Below, one piece after another: positions 43,825 through 52,863 of a stretch of DNA of 64,000 nt. Below the pieces are notes generated by a model. That model was not told where the DNA came from and did not search any database. It saw only the letters and a program-made list of their open reading frames with translations. The position numbers and the translations under genes were made by a program. How positions within the stretch are numbered: position 1 is the first letter of the stretch; every line of letters begins with the position of its first letter. Origin of the DNA: Bacillota bacterium (GTDB lineage: Bacteria > Bacillota > Limnochordia > DTU087 > JAAYGB01); contig JAAYGB010000047.1 of assembly GCA_012727955.1 (NCBI GenBank), positions 1 through 64,000 on the forward strand. Reading direction: 5' to 3'.

Positions 43825-43861
43825 ACGGGAGTATCTTGGGCTGAAACCTCGATACTCCCGT
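43825..43861 (+). terminator. Terminator after the GH106-like gene
   Basis: ACGGGAGTATC (43825-43835) pairs exactly with GATACTCCCGT (43851-43861). There is no long T-run. Confidence 0.6.
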
Positions 43862-43955
43862 TGACAATTCCCCCAACGGCTGGTCTCTTGGGTGTAGCTT
43901 GGGGCAAAGGGGGATATGCTAAGACAGAAGGATAGGCAGCTTTGGGGGAAGAGCA

Positions 43956-44387
43956 GTGGATACACAGGATTTAGTCAGCAGACTGCAGTTTTTCTATGGT
44001 TTGGAGTTGAGCCAGGTCCGGATGTATACCTTGCAAAGTGAGGCGGTAACCGATCCCTATCTCAAGCAGGTGTTCCGGCATCTGGCAAGTATTGAGCAAA
44101 GCCATGTCCAGCGGATAAAGAAAGAGATTGAGAAGTTGGGTGAGGCCCCGGCTAAGGCCAGTGAAGTCATCGGCCCCATTACTGGCCGTATTTTGGGAGT
44201 CATCTCAGGGGCAATTTCTGTGGACAAGCTGCTGCGCATGAACATTGAGCTGGAGCAGAGGGCCATGGAAGATTACCGCTCGGCCATTAATGCCTTGGAT
44301 CCAGCTCACCCCGTCACCTCGGTCCTAGTCGAGAACCTGATCGATGAGGACCTGCACACCGCTTGGTTTCTGAATCGACTGCAGTAA
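43956..44387 (+). CDS. Ferritin-like/rubrerythrin-type diiron domain protein
   Basis: A 143-aa four-helix protein. Candidate diiron ligands are in YGLELSQVRMY (helix 1), ASIEQSHVQRI (E-xx-H, helix 2), IELEQRAMEDYR (helix 3) and LIDEDLHTAWFL (E/D-xx-H, helix 4). This is a ferritin-like fold without the ferritin length, perhaps for oxidative-stress or iron handling in an anaerobe. It sits alone between terminators and does not match the sugar genes around it. The start is GTG 43956 after GGGGGAAGAGCA. Confidence 0.7.
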   Translation: MDTQDLVSRLQFFYGLELSQVRMYTLQSEAVTDPYLKQVFRHLASIEQSHVQRIKKEIEKLGEAPAKASEVIGPITGRILGVISGAISVDKLLRMNIELEQRAMEDYRSAINALDPAHPVTSVLVENLIDEDLHTAWFLNRLQ

Positions 44388-44411
44388 ATCAATTGATCAC
44401 CACCATAGGCC

Positions 44412-44445
44412 AAGATCCTTGTTCTACCAGGGATCTTCTTTTTTG
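44412..44445 (+). terminator. Terminator of the ferritin-like gene
   Basis: AAGATCC (44412-44418) pairs with GGATCTT (44431-44437) around a 12-nt loop, and CTTTTTT follows. Confidence 0.8.
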
Positions 44446-44463
44446 TCCAGAAGTAGCGAAAAT

Positions 44464-44514
44464 GGATACCGCTGGGCAGTCCCCACCGCGCCAAAGGGGA
44501 AGGAAAGCGGTATC
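44464..44514 (+). promoter_or_regulatory. Structured leader upstream of the GH127 pair
   Basis: GATACCGCT (44465-44473) pairs with AGCGGTATC (44506-44514), and CCCC/GGGG (near 44481 and 44495) can pair inside. This gives a two-level stem in the 174-nt leader between the ferritin terminator and ATG 44620. It may be a cis-acting RNA or an operator. Function unknown. Confidence 0.35.
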
Positions 44515-44619
44515 ACGAATCTTTGCCAGAGACTGGAAGGAATTGCACAATACCGAAATTGGTTAAGGGTTATCATAGGGGATTTCATGAGAAAAATAGA
44601 GACAACCGGAGGTCGTAGT

Positions 44620-46500
44620 ATGGCGAACAAATTGCAGGACCGGCGTTTTCGGCCCCTACCCCTAGGAACGGTCAAACCCCAGGGCTGGTTGAAGCGGCAG
44701 CTGGAGATTCAAGCCGATGGGCTGACCGGTCATATTGATGAGTTTTGGGAGGATCTTGGCCCTAATAACAAGTGGCTGGGCGGAAACAAAGATGGCTGGG
44801 AGCGAGGCCCCTATTACCTCGATGGGCTATTGCCCTTAGCCTACTTAATTGATAACGGAATTTTGCAGCGAAAAGCCCAAAAATGGATCGAAGTCTTCCT
44901 CACTTACCAAGAGGAAAACGGTTGGATCGGGCCCGTTCGGGCTGAGGATCCCAGGCAACCGGAGCGGGACCCCTGGCCGATTTTCGTGGTCTGTAAGGTC
45001 CTGACCCAGTACTACGAAGTGAGCCAGGATCAACGGGTTCTTGACGTGATGACCAAGTTCTTTCGGTACTTGGAGGCCAACCTACCGGGCACTCCTTTGG
45101 TGTCCTGGGGTAAGTTTCGGTGGGCCGATTTGGTGCTGTCAATCCACTGGTTGTACGAGAAAACCGGAGAAGAATGGCTCTTGAACTTAGCCCATCTCGT
45201 CAGGGAGCAGGGGTACGACTGGTTGGATCATTTTACTAACTTTCGATACACCGGTAAGCAACCTATTGATCAGCGCACCCTGGAAACCCATGTGGTGAAC
45301 AATGCCATGGGGATTAAGGCCCCGGTGGTGTGGTATCGGCAGACCGGAGACCCAACTGCCAAAGATGGATTGTACAGCGCGTTAGAAAATCTCGATGGAT
45401 ACCACGGGCAAGTTACTGGGTTGTTTTCCGGAGATGAGCACTTCGCCGGTCGCAGCCCCTCTCAAGGAACGGAACTGTGTGCCGTAGTGGAGTACATGTT
45501 TTCTTTGGAGTATGCGCTTTCGGTGCTGGGAGATCCCCTCTTGGCAGACCGTTTAGAATCCATTACCTATAACGCTCTGCCGGCTACCTTTACCCCCGAT
45601 ATGTGGGCCCACCAGTATGATCAGCAGGCCAATCAGGTGATCTGTAACGTGGCGGAAAGGGATTGGAGCAACGGTCCCGATGCCAATATCTTCGGACTGG
45701 AGCCCAACTTCGGGTGCTGTACCGCTAACATGCATCAGGGGTGGCCCAAGTTTGTCTCCAGTCTGTGGATGGCAACCTCCTTCGGCGGCTTGGCGGCAGT
45801 AGCCTATGGCCCATCGGTGGTTACCACTCGTTTGCCTTCGGGTGAGAAGGTAACGATTCATGAAGTAACGGACTATCCCTTTGATGATACTCTGATGTTT
45901 CGTATCGAGGGGGAGCATCCCGTGACCTTCCCCTTGGTCCTGCGGATTCCCGCTTGGGCTAGTGGGGCTGAGATCCGACTGCCTAACGGAGAGACTGTAA
46001 ACCCCGAGGCCGGGACCTTCGTTACTCTGGAGCAGGAGTGGCATCCCGGTGACAGTGTCACCTTGACCTTGCCTATGGCCACCCGTATTGAAGAGCGTTA
46101 CCAGGGGGCGGTGGCCCTAAAGCGGGGCCCCTTAGTCTTCTCCCTGGCAATCGGTGAGGAGTGGAAGTTGATCGGCGGGGTTCCTCCCCACGGTGACTGG
46201 GAAGTGCATCCCACCACAGCCTGGAACTATGGACTAGAGATAGACATCGCCGATCCCGAGGCCGCCGTTAAGGTAGAGAGCCGCAGTCTTGGGGATATGC
46301 CCTTTTCTCCGGAGGGAGCTCCCGTGAGTCTCAAGGTGCCGGGGCGGAGGGTTAAGGAGTGGGGAATGGAGAAAAACTCCGCCGCACCGCCTCCTCCCAG
46401 TCCTGTGATTTCCCAGGAGCCGATGGAAGAGTTGGTCCTTATCCCCTATGGATCGACCCATCTGCGGATTACGGAGTTTCCTTGGATTAAGCGGGATTAA
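44620..46500 (+). CDS. GH127-family beta-L-arabinofuranosidase-like enzyme 1 (DUF1680)
   Basis: A 626-aa (alpha/alpha)6-barrel enzyme of the DUF1680/GH127-GH146 group, which removes beta-L-arabinofuranose. The metal/catalytic pattern is present: E285-L-C287 (GTELCAVVEYM) and the Cys pair C366-C367 (FGCCTANMHQGWPK). One Cys of such pairs is the nucleophile in characterised GH127 enzymes. There is no signal peptide, so it acts on imported oligosaccharides. ATG 44620 has CGGAGG before it; the frame is open to 44419. A second, distinct GH127 gene starts 18 nt after its stop. Confidence 0.87.
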   Translation: MANKLQDRRFRPLPLGTVKPQGWLKRQLEIQADGLTGHIDEFWEDLGPNNKWLGGNKDGWERGPYYLDGLLPLAYLIDNGILQRKAQKWIEVFLTYQEENGWIGPVRAEDPRQPERDPWPIFVVCKVLTQYYEVSQDQRVLDVMTKFFRYLEANLPGTPLVSWGKFRWADLVLSIHWLYEKTGEEWLLNLAHLVREQGYDWLDHFTNFRYTGKQPIDQRTLETHVVNNAMGIKAPVVWYRQTGDPTAKDGLYSALENLDGYHGQVTGLFSGDEHFAGRSPSQGTELCAVVEYMFSLEYALSVLGDPLLADRLESITYNALPATFTPDMWAHQYDQQANQVICNVAERDWSNGPDANIFGLEPNFGCCTANMHQGWPKFVSSLWMATSFGGLAAVAYGPSVVTTRLPSGEKVTIHEVTDYPFDDTLMFRIEGEHPVTFPLVLRIPAWASGAEIRLPNGETVNPEAGTFVTLEQEWHPGDSVTLTLPMATRIEERYQGAVALKRGPLVFSLAIGEEWKLIGGVPPHGDWEVHPTTAWNYGLEIDIADPEAAVKVESRSLGDMPFSPEGAPVSLKVPGRRVKEWGMEKNSAAPPPPSPVISQEPMEELVLIPYGSTHLRITEFPWIKRD

Positions 46501-46517
46501 GCAATGGAGGGAAAACC

Positions 46518-48440
46518 ATGAGTCGACAGGACATCAAGACGAAGATGCAGGCTGTATCCTTTTCACAGGTAACCGTGGAGGACAGCTTTTGGAAACCCCG
46601 GATGACGGTAAATCGGGAGCGGACGATTCCCCATCAGTATCAGGAGTGTAAGCAAACAGGCCGAATCGATGCCTTTGACCTAAATTGGCAACCAGGCATG
46701 GAACCGATGCCCCATTATTTCTGGGACTCCGATGTAGCCAAGTGGATTGAAGCCGCAAGCTACTCCCTGGTCACCCATCCCGATCCCAAGCTGGAAGCAC
46801 TGCTGGACGAGGTAATCGCCAAGATCGTCTCGGCCCAGCAGCCAGATGGATATCTCAACGTCTATTTCACCGTGGTGGAGCCGGAAAAGCGGTGGAAGAA
46901 CCTGGGGATGTGGCATGAGCTGTACTGTGCCGGACATCTAATCGAGGCGGCAGTGGCCCACTATGAGGCAACGGGAAAGCGAACCCTGTTGGATGCGATG
47001 TGTAGGTACGCGGATTACATCGACTCCGTCTTTGGTCCCGGAAAACGCGATGGGGCCCCGGGACATCAGGAAATCGAATTGGCTCTGGTTAAGCTGTATC
47101 GGGTTACCGGCAACGAGCGGTACTTGGCCCTGAGTATGTTTTTCCTCTATCAGCGGGGACAAAAGCCCTCAGTCTTTGAAAGGGAGTTGGCCCATCTGTC
47201 GGAAGAAGACGCTAGGCTCAACCGCCACTTCTTCTGTCAAGGGGACACCTTCGACAGCCGCTATTGTCAGGATCACCTTCCCGTCAGAGAACAAAGGGAA
47301 GTTACCGGGCATGCCGTTCGGGCGATGTACATGTACTGCGCCATGGTGGATGTGGGGATTGAGACCGGCGATGAAGCCCTGATTGAGGCCAGTCGCCGGT
47401 TGTGGGAGAATGTTTGCCGGCGGCGGATGTACATTACTGGAGGAATCGGGCCCTCCCGAGACAACGAGGGCTTTACCGTTGACTACGATCTTCCCAACGA
47501 GACCGCCTATGCTGAAACCTGCGCGGCCGTGGGCCTGATTTTCTGGAACCACCGCCTGCTTCATATCGATGGCGACGGCAGGTACGCTGACGAAATGGAA
47601 CGGGCCCTCTATAATGGTTCCATCAGTGGTATCTCCCTGGATGGAGAGAAATTCTTCTATGTAAATCCCTTGGCCAGTAAAGGAAATCACCATCGGCAAA
47701 GTTGGTTTGGCTGCGCCTGCTGTCCGCCGAATATATCCCGCCTGATTGCTTCTATTGGCGGATATATTTATTCCGAATCCGCGGATACAGCCTATGTGAA
47801 CTTGTATGTTGCAGGGGAAGGTAACGTAAGGGTTGGCGACCTCAATGTCAAGTTGTCGCAAAGGTCTAATTACCCTTGGGATGGTGATATCAAGCTTGTG
47901 GTTGCTCCGGAGCGAGCGGCGGAATTCACCCTGGCGCTGCGGATCCCCAGTTGGGCTCGGTCGGCGCAGGTTAGGGTAAGGGGCCGAATTTGGGACCATC
48001 ATAAGACCCTTGAGTCGGGGTATGTCAAGATTCACCGCCTCTGGTGGCCCGGTGATGTGGTGGAACTGTACTTGCCAATGCCTGTGGAATTGGTGGAGTC
48101 CCACCCCGCGGTGGCAGCCAATGCGGGGGTCGTAGCCATCCAACGGGGCCCGGTGGTGTATTGCCTGGAGGCCGTTGACAATCCTGTGCCCTTGCATCGG
48201 ATAGTGGTACCCACTGACACTGAATTTGCGGTTAAGTTTGAACCGGACCTTCTGGGCGGTGTGGTCACCGTCTCCGCCGAGGCCTTCGCAGTTGATGATG
48301 GAGATTGGGAAGGGACCTTGTATCGCGCCAAGTCCGATACGGCGGAAAAAAGGGTCCCCGTTACCATCAAGGCCATTCCCTACTACGCCTGGGATCACCG
48401 CGAACCAGGAGAGATGAGGGTGTGGCTGCGCTCCTGCTAA
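46518..48440 (+). CDS. GH127 beta-L-arabinofuranosidase 2 (HypBA1-like)
   Basis: A 640-aa enzyme, closer to the characterised Bifidobacterium HypBA1. The zinc/catalytic set is E333-T-C335 (YAETCAAVG) and C399-A-C401-C402 (WFGCACCPPNIS), matching the Glu-x-Cys...Cys-Cys ligands of HypBA1. The early SQVTVEDSFWKPR segment is typical of the family. The product should release L-arabinose from beta-arabinofuranosides (plant hydroxyproline-linked or arabinan-type). It shares an operon with enzyme 1. The sequences differ, suggesting different linkages. Confidence 0.93.
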   Translation: MSRQDIKTKMQAVSFSQVTVEDSFWKPRMTVNRERTIPHQYQECKQTGRIDAFDLNWQPGMEPMPHYFWDSDVAKWIEAASYSLVTHPDPKLEALLDEVIAKIVSAQQPDGYLNVYFTVVEPEKRWKNLGMWHELYCAGHLIEAAVAHYEATGKRTLLDAMCRYADYIDSVFGPGKRDGAPGHQEIELALVKLYRVTGNERYLALSMFFLYQRGQKPSVFERELAHLSEEDARLNRHFFCQGDTFDSRYCQDHLPVREQREVTGHAVRAMYMYCAMVDVGIETGDEALIEASRRLWENVCRRRMYITGGIGPSRDNEGFTVDYDLPNETAYAETCAAVGLIFWNHRLLHIDGDGRYADEMERALYNGSISGISLDGEKFFYVNPLASKGNHHRQSWFGCACCPPNISRLIASIGGYIYSESADTAYVNLYVAGEGNVRVGDLNVKLSQRSNYPWDGDIKLVVAPERAAEFTLALRIPSWARSAQVRVRGRIWDHHKTLESGYVKIHRLWWPGDVVELYLPMPVELVESHPAVAANAGVVAIQRGPVVYCLEAVDNPVPLHRIVVPTDTEFAVKFEPDLLGGVVTVSAEAFAVDDGDWEGTLYRAKSDTAEKRVPVTIKAIPYYAWDHREPGEMRVWLRSC

Positions 48441-48534
48441 GGATAGCCGAAGGCTAATCTAAGACTTTGCCGGGATCAAGGCAGGACACAGGGAACAGAC
48501 AGAAGAATACAAACTATAGCGCAAATATCACTGT

Positions 48535-48568
48535 GCTGGGCCACAGGGGCGTGGCCCAGCATGTTTTT
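48535..48568 (+). terminator. Terminator / possible attenuator just upstream of the CapD-like gene
   Basis: GCTGGGCCAC (48535-48544), 6-nt loop, GTGGCCCAGC (48551-48560), then ATGTTTTTGG. It ends the GH127 operon but lies only 12 nt before the next start codon, with GGAGTGA overlapping the T-run's end. This leaves little room for a separate promoter. Confidence 0.7.
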
Positions 48569-48580
48569 GGAGTGATTTGA

Positions 48581-50464
48581 TTGGCTCTGACCCGGATTAA
48601 TGTCCTGTTAGCTGTCTACGATGTGCTGGTGGTTAACATGGCCCTGTATCTAGGATTTTGGCTGCGTTTTGAGGGCAGAATCCCGGGGGTTTTTACCGAT
48701 GAGATGCCGTTTCTTTTTCTCTTGACATCGATGGCTTACTTAGCATCCTTTGTTGTTTTTCGGATGTATGACAAGGTCTGGAGATATGCCAGTATTAGGG
48801 AAATGTTATTTCTGGGGACTTCGATTTTCTTTGGTTCCGCGGGTACCCTTACCCTCATTCATTTTATCCACCGCTCCCTAATCGTTCCCCGCAGTGTGAT
48901 TGCCTTTCAGATTCTGCTGACGGGCTTCCTGCTCGGTGGAGCAAGATTGGCGCTTAAGATTGGGGTGGTGGAGCGTTTTCGGGCCTGGAGGGCTCGGAAG
49001 GGCAAAAAGCGAGCGATTCTGGTGGGAGCCGGCGATGCCGGGGCCATGATTATGAAGGAACTCAATCGTCATCCTGAATTAGGTATTTCCGTACAAGCCA
49101 TCGTCGACGATGATCCCGGTAAGCTAAATAAAGTGGTCTATGGGGTCAAGGTGGTAGCCGATACCACCAGCCTACCTCAGCTGATTACCCAAAGGAACAT
49201 CTCGGAAGTGATCATTGCCATGCCTTCCGCTCCCGGTGCAGCGATTCGACGGGTGGTTAACCTGTGTCAAGACACCGGAGTGAAGATCAAGGTCCTGCCT
49301 GGGCTTTATGAGTTGGTCGACGGCAAAGCTACCATTGGCCAGCTGCGGGAGGCCCAGATCGAGGACTTGCTGCATCGAGATCCCATTCGCCTGGACACCG
49401 GAGGAATTCGCCAGTTCCTCTCTGGCAAGCGGATTATTGTCACCGGTGGGGGCGGGAGCATCGGCTCGGAGCTCTGTCGGCAGATTGCCAAATTCGATCC
49501 CCAGCTTCTGGTCATTCTCGATCATTCGGAGAACAATCTGTATCACATTGAGTTGGAGCTGCGAAAAACTAGGCCTAATCTCCAATTCTACCCCGTGATC
49601 GCCAGTATTCAAGACGCCCGGCGGATTGATGGGGTATTTAAGCAGGTGCAGCCCCATGTGGTCTTCCATGCCGCGGCCCATAAGCATGTGCCGATGATGG
49701 AGTACAATCCCGGTGAGGCCATCAAGAACAATGTCTTTGGCACCAAGATTGTGGCCGAGGCAGCTTCCCGGTATCAGGCGGAGAAGTTTGTTCTTATCTC
49801 AACGGATAAGGCCGTTAATCCCACCAATGTGATGGGAGCCACCAAACGCCTGGCGGAGATGGTGATTCAATCCATCAATGAGACCAGCAGCACGGAGTTC
49901 GTCGCGGTGAGATTCGGCAACGTTCTCGGCAGCGCCGGCTCCGTAGTGCCGCTGTTCAAACGTCAAATCGCCGAAGGTGGGCCCGTTACCGTCACCCATC
50001 CAGAGATGACTCGATACTTCATGACCATCCCCGAGGCCTGTCAGTTGGTCCTTCAGGCAGGACATTTGGGACGGGGAGGGCAAGTGATGGTACTGGACAT
50101 GGGCGAGCCGGTGAAGATCAAGCAGTTGGCCGAGGACCTGATCCGGTTCTCGGGCTTGGAACCCGGTCGGGATATCGAGATTCAGTATGTGGGGTTAAGG
50201 CCAGGGGAGAAGCTGTATGAAGAACTGCTGGCCGATGAGGAAAATACCAATGCCACTCAGCATGAAAAGATCTTTACCGCGATCCTTTCGCCCTGTGATT
50301 TTGACCAGCTTAGGTTTATGCTGGAGCGGTTGGTCCAGACGGCCGAATCCGGCGATGGACAGTCCATTAGGGATTTACTCCAGAAAATGGTGGATACATA
50401 TACTCCCGATGATGTACCCGCGGCGGACTTGGCGATGGCCCAGGTGGCTGCGGTGAAGGAATAG
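48581..50464 (+). CDS. Membrane-bound nucleotide-sugar 4,6-dehydratase (CapD/FlaA1/PglF type)
   Basis: A 627-aa enzyme that makes 4-keto-6-deoxy UDP-sugars for surface polysaccharides. Four membrane helices lie in the first ~150 residues. A first Rossmann-like domain (AILVGAGDAGAMIM, about 150-270) precedes the SDR domain (IIVTGGGGSIGSELC near 290; STDKAVNPTNVMGATKR near 410 with the Met-Lys catalytic pair of this family). The TTG start has GGAGTGA upstream. It is probably linked in function with the export module at 20-28 kb, though separated by 20 kb. Confidence 0.9.
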   Translation: MALTRINVLLAVYDVLVVNMALYLGFWLRFEGRIPGVFTDEMPFLFLLTSMAYLASFVVFRMYDKVWRYASIREMLFLGTSIFFGSAGTLTLIHFIHRSLIVPRSVIAFQILLTGFLLGGARLALKIGVVERFRAWRARKGKKRAILVGAGDAGAMIMKELNRHPELGISVQAIVDDDPGKLNKVVYGVKVVADTTSLPQLITQRNISEVIIAMPSAPGAAIRRVVNLCQDTGVKIKVLPGLYELVDGKATIGQLREAQIEDLLHRDPIRLDTGGIRQFLSGKRIIVTGGGGSIGSELCRQIAKFDPQLLVILDHSENNLYHIELELRKTRPNLQFYPVIASIQDARRIDGVFKQVQPHVVFHAAAHKHVPMMEYNPGEAIKNNVFGTKIVAEAASRYQAEKFVLISTDKAVNPTNVMGATKRLAEMVIQSINETSSTEFVAVRFGNVLGSAGSVVPLFKRQIAEGGPVTVTHPEMTRYFMTIPEACQLVLQAGHLGRGGQVMVLDMGEPVKIKQLAEDLIRFSGLEPGRDIEIQYVGLRPGEKLYEELLADEENTNATQHEKIFTAILSPCDFDQLRFMLERLVQTAESGDGQSIRDLLQKMVDTYTPDDVPAADLAMAQVAAVKE

Positions 50465-50473
50465 TAGAAATAG

Positions 50474-50510
50474 CAAGCCACTGACCCAAAGTCAGTGGCT
50501 TGTTGGATTT
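50474..50510. terminator. Bidirectional terminator after the CapD-like gene
   Basis: CAAGCCACTGAC (50474-50485) pairs exactly with GTCAGTGGCTTG (50491-50502); TTGGATTTT follows. It lies between convergent genes. Confidence 0.8.
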
Positions 50511-50535
50511 TAGGCCAGAAGTATGTCTCTAGCCG

Positions 50536-52647
50536 TTAGGCTTCAACGGCGGTGAGGGCCACAGAATCCACCGCGACTCGACCCTCTTCACAGACCAGGG
50601 CGATCGCGCCCTCCGTCAAGGGACCGTCGGTGTCTTCATAGGTAAAGACCAGCTCTCCCGCTACCCAGCCCCGGAGCCGATTGCCGACCACTTCTAGAGA
50701 TAGCTCATAGGTTTGCCCGTACTCCCAAGCAAGGTCCTGGGATGCCAGGACGGTGGTGTCATCAAGGGCCTTGACTAACTGAATCTTGCCCTCCGTGGTC
50801 AAAAGCAGGGCGTAATAGCGTTTCATCCCCTGGACCCTGACGGCAATGCCCGCAGACTTGGCAAGATGGGGAGTGACCTTGGTGGTAACTTGGTAGTCGG
50901 TCCACTCGCGCATCCCTTGGATCAGAAGACCGGTGCCTTCGTTCTGGATTAGGCGGTACATGTCTGCCCCGGTGTAGACCTCGGACACCCCATTGACCCA
51001 GGCCCTGAGCCACATCTTACCTCCGGCGTCCGGCCGACGGAACACCGTAGTGGGAGTGTTACCCCAGGTGAAATAGTCTAAATAAATGCGGCCATCGGCT
51101 CGGCTCGTGGAGCTGACCTCAACCCCGATTTCCGCAATTGGGTACCCGCCGGTATCGGGGATGGTCCACTGGAATTCATGCTCCACCCCGGGGATAAGAT
51201 GCACCGCGGGACCATAGACCGGTGTGAGCCGATCCTGGTCATTGTACACTCTAATATACAACTGACAGGTGGCCTCTCCAGTAATCTGCTCATCGGCGAC
51301 GATGCGGGCTTTAACCTGCTGACTGGGATAGAGAGTCGGTGAGGCCAAGAGCTGGTAACCGGGCATCTCGATGGCTGATTCAGGTACGAAGGTTGCCGTG
51401 GCTGCCCGGGCAGGTCTACCGGGGGCAACATGATTGTATTCGATGGCTAAACTGCGGGTTCCCTCGCGGCTGTATCCCTCGACGTTATAGACTTTGGTGG
51501 TTCCCTGAACCTCGCTGCTATCCTCGGGCACAAACCCTTGCACTGCGCCCGGCAGATTGAAGTGGAAGCGGGCACCATCCTTTGGAGCCACCGGGTCCAA
51601 CCCAGCCAAAGCTCGGCCGATGTTGACGATGTGATAAGTTTCAATCACGGCATCGGAAATTGCTCGGCCGCCATCGGCGGTGGGGATATACAGGCGATCG
51701 GCCACCGGGGTTCGGAAATCCGCTCCGGCATCGATGCCCTCCAGTCCGTTCTTGATGCCCATGATACAGCCCACATTGGCGGCGTTGCAGTCGGTATCCC
51801 AACCGGCCGTGTTGACAATCATCTGAGATTTTTGGAAGCTGTCTTCGCTATACAGTAGACTGAGGATAATTAGGCCGTGGTTAGGTACAATGTGGCAATT
51901 TCCCCCGTATTTGTCGTAGCCGTATTCTGCGGCTAGGAGTTCCCGGGCTTTGCGCCAATCGGATTCCCGCTCCCGCCACTCCCTGATATCAGCGATCATC
52001 CGGTAGATTATGGAATCCTTGGGAATCAGAGCCACCGCGGTATCGATTAGCCTGTCAAGGTCCGATTCCACGAAGGCCTAGGCCTCCATGGCAGCGATTA
52101 CCTGGGCCCCGTAGATGGCTTCACCGTCGTGGCTGACGGATCCCGCCCGTCGGGCAAAGTCTGCCGCCAGTTCTGGATCGCCGGGGCAAACCATTCCCCA
52201 CCCATCGATGAAGATCTGGGCCCCAATCTGCTCGGAGACTACCTTCCCGTTCAGCTCCCGGGAACCGCTTTGGGGTGCGGGAATGCCCTGTTTGAGGCGA
52301 AGGTAGGCGGTGTGTTCCGTGGAATTACCCAGCCCACCCCACCACAGGATGGTCCGGTTTTCGATGAGGTAGTTGAGCCAAGTTTGGGCAATCTGCTGCG
52401 GCGTGATGTCCTTGGTATTTCCGTAATCGGGTAAAGCTCTGAGAAAGGTAAAGGTACCGGAAATGTCGTCGTCGGTAACAATCAAGGGTTTGCCCAGTCG
52501 GTCGTGCACATAGTAATTGATTTCCCCCAGCTGCGACATAATCTGTTCGTAGGTCCATCCTTCAAAGGGTCGACCGAGGTAGACACCGATAATCTTTCCT
52601 AAAACACCAGCGTAGACTCGCTGTTCATAGTCTGGTGTGATTGGCAA
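50536..52647 (-). pseudogene. ADP-ribosylglycohydrolase-like gene interrupted by an in-frame TAG
   Basis: On the minus strand one frame of ~703 codons encodes an ADP-ribosylglycohydrolase-fold protein (N-terminal ~420 residues; VYAGVLGKIIGVYLGRPFEGW, TDDDISGTFTF, TAGWDTDCNAANVG for metal binding). A beta-sandwich C-terminal domain of lectin/LamG-like appearance follows. A TAG at 52078-52080 (EA-stop-AFVESD) splits it into 206- and 511-aa frames with no change of frame; CAG->TAG or GAG->TAG would explain it. The frame opens at 52698, but GGGAGGGAG precedes TTG 52647, the likely start. A downstream GTG (52071) lacks a good site. The gene is divergent from the Gfo/Idh/MocA gene. Confidence 0.75.
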
Positions 52648-52854
52648 TTGACTCCCTCCCAAGCTAACTTTCGCTATCCTTCTTTTGGGATTTACCACCC
52701 TTTCCTTTCTTCCGCTACCATCGGGCTTTATCCTCTCTCAGCTGCGGTGTCGTCAGGGAATATCGAGGGCCATGGGAAGGGGGCCCGTTCTAAGTCAAGA
52801 AGTGAAATACTGCAAGGACAAAGAAACCAGATTGGGGTGGAGATGGTGGCGGTC

Positions 52855-52857
52855 TAA
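52855..52857 (+). other. In-frame TAA at the 5' end of the Gfo/Idh/MocA gene
   Basis: The codons from 52843 read ATG GTG GCG GTC TAA GTT GGA ATG ATT GGT. The normal family N terminus (M..xVGMIGLDTSH) begins exactly here, so the stop appears to interrupt codon 5 of the original gene. Confidence 0.55.
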
Positions 52858-52863
52858 GTTGGA

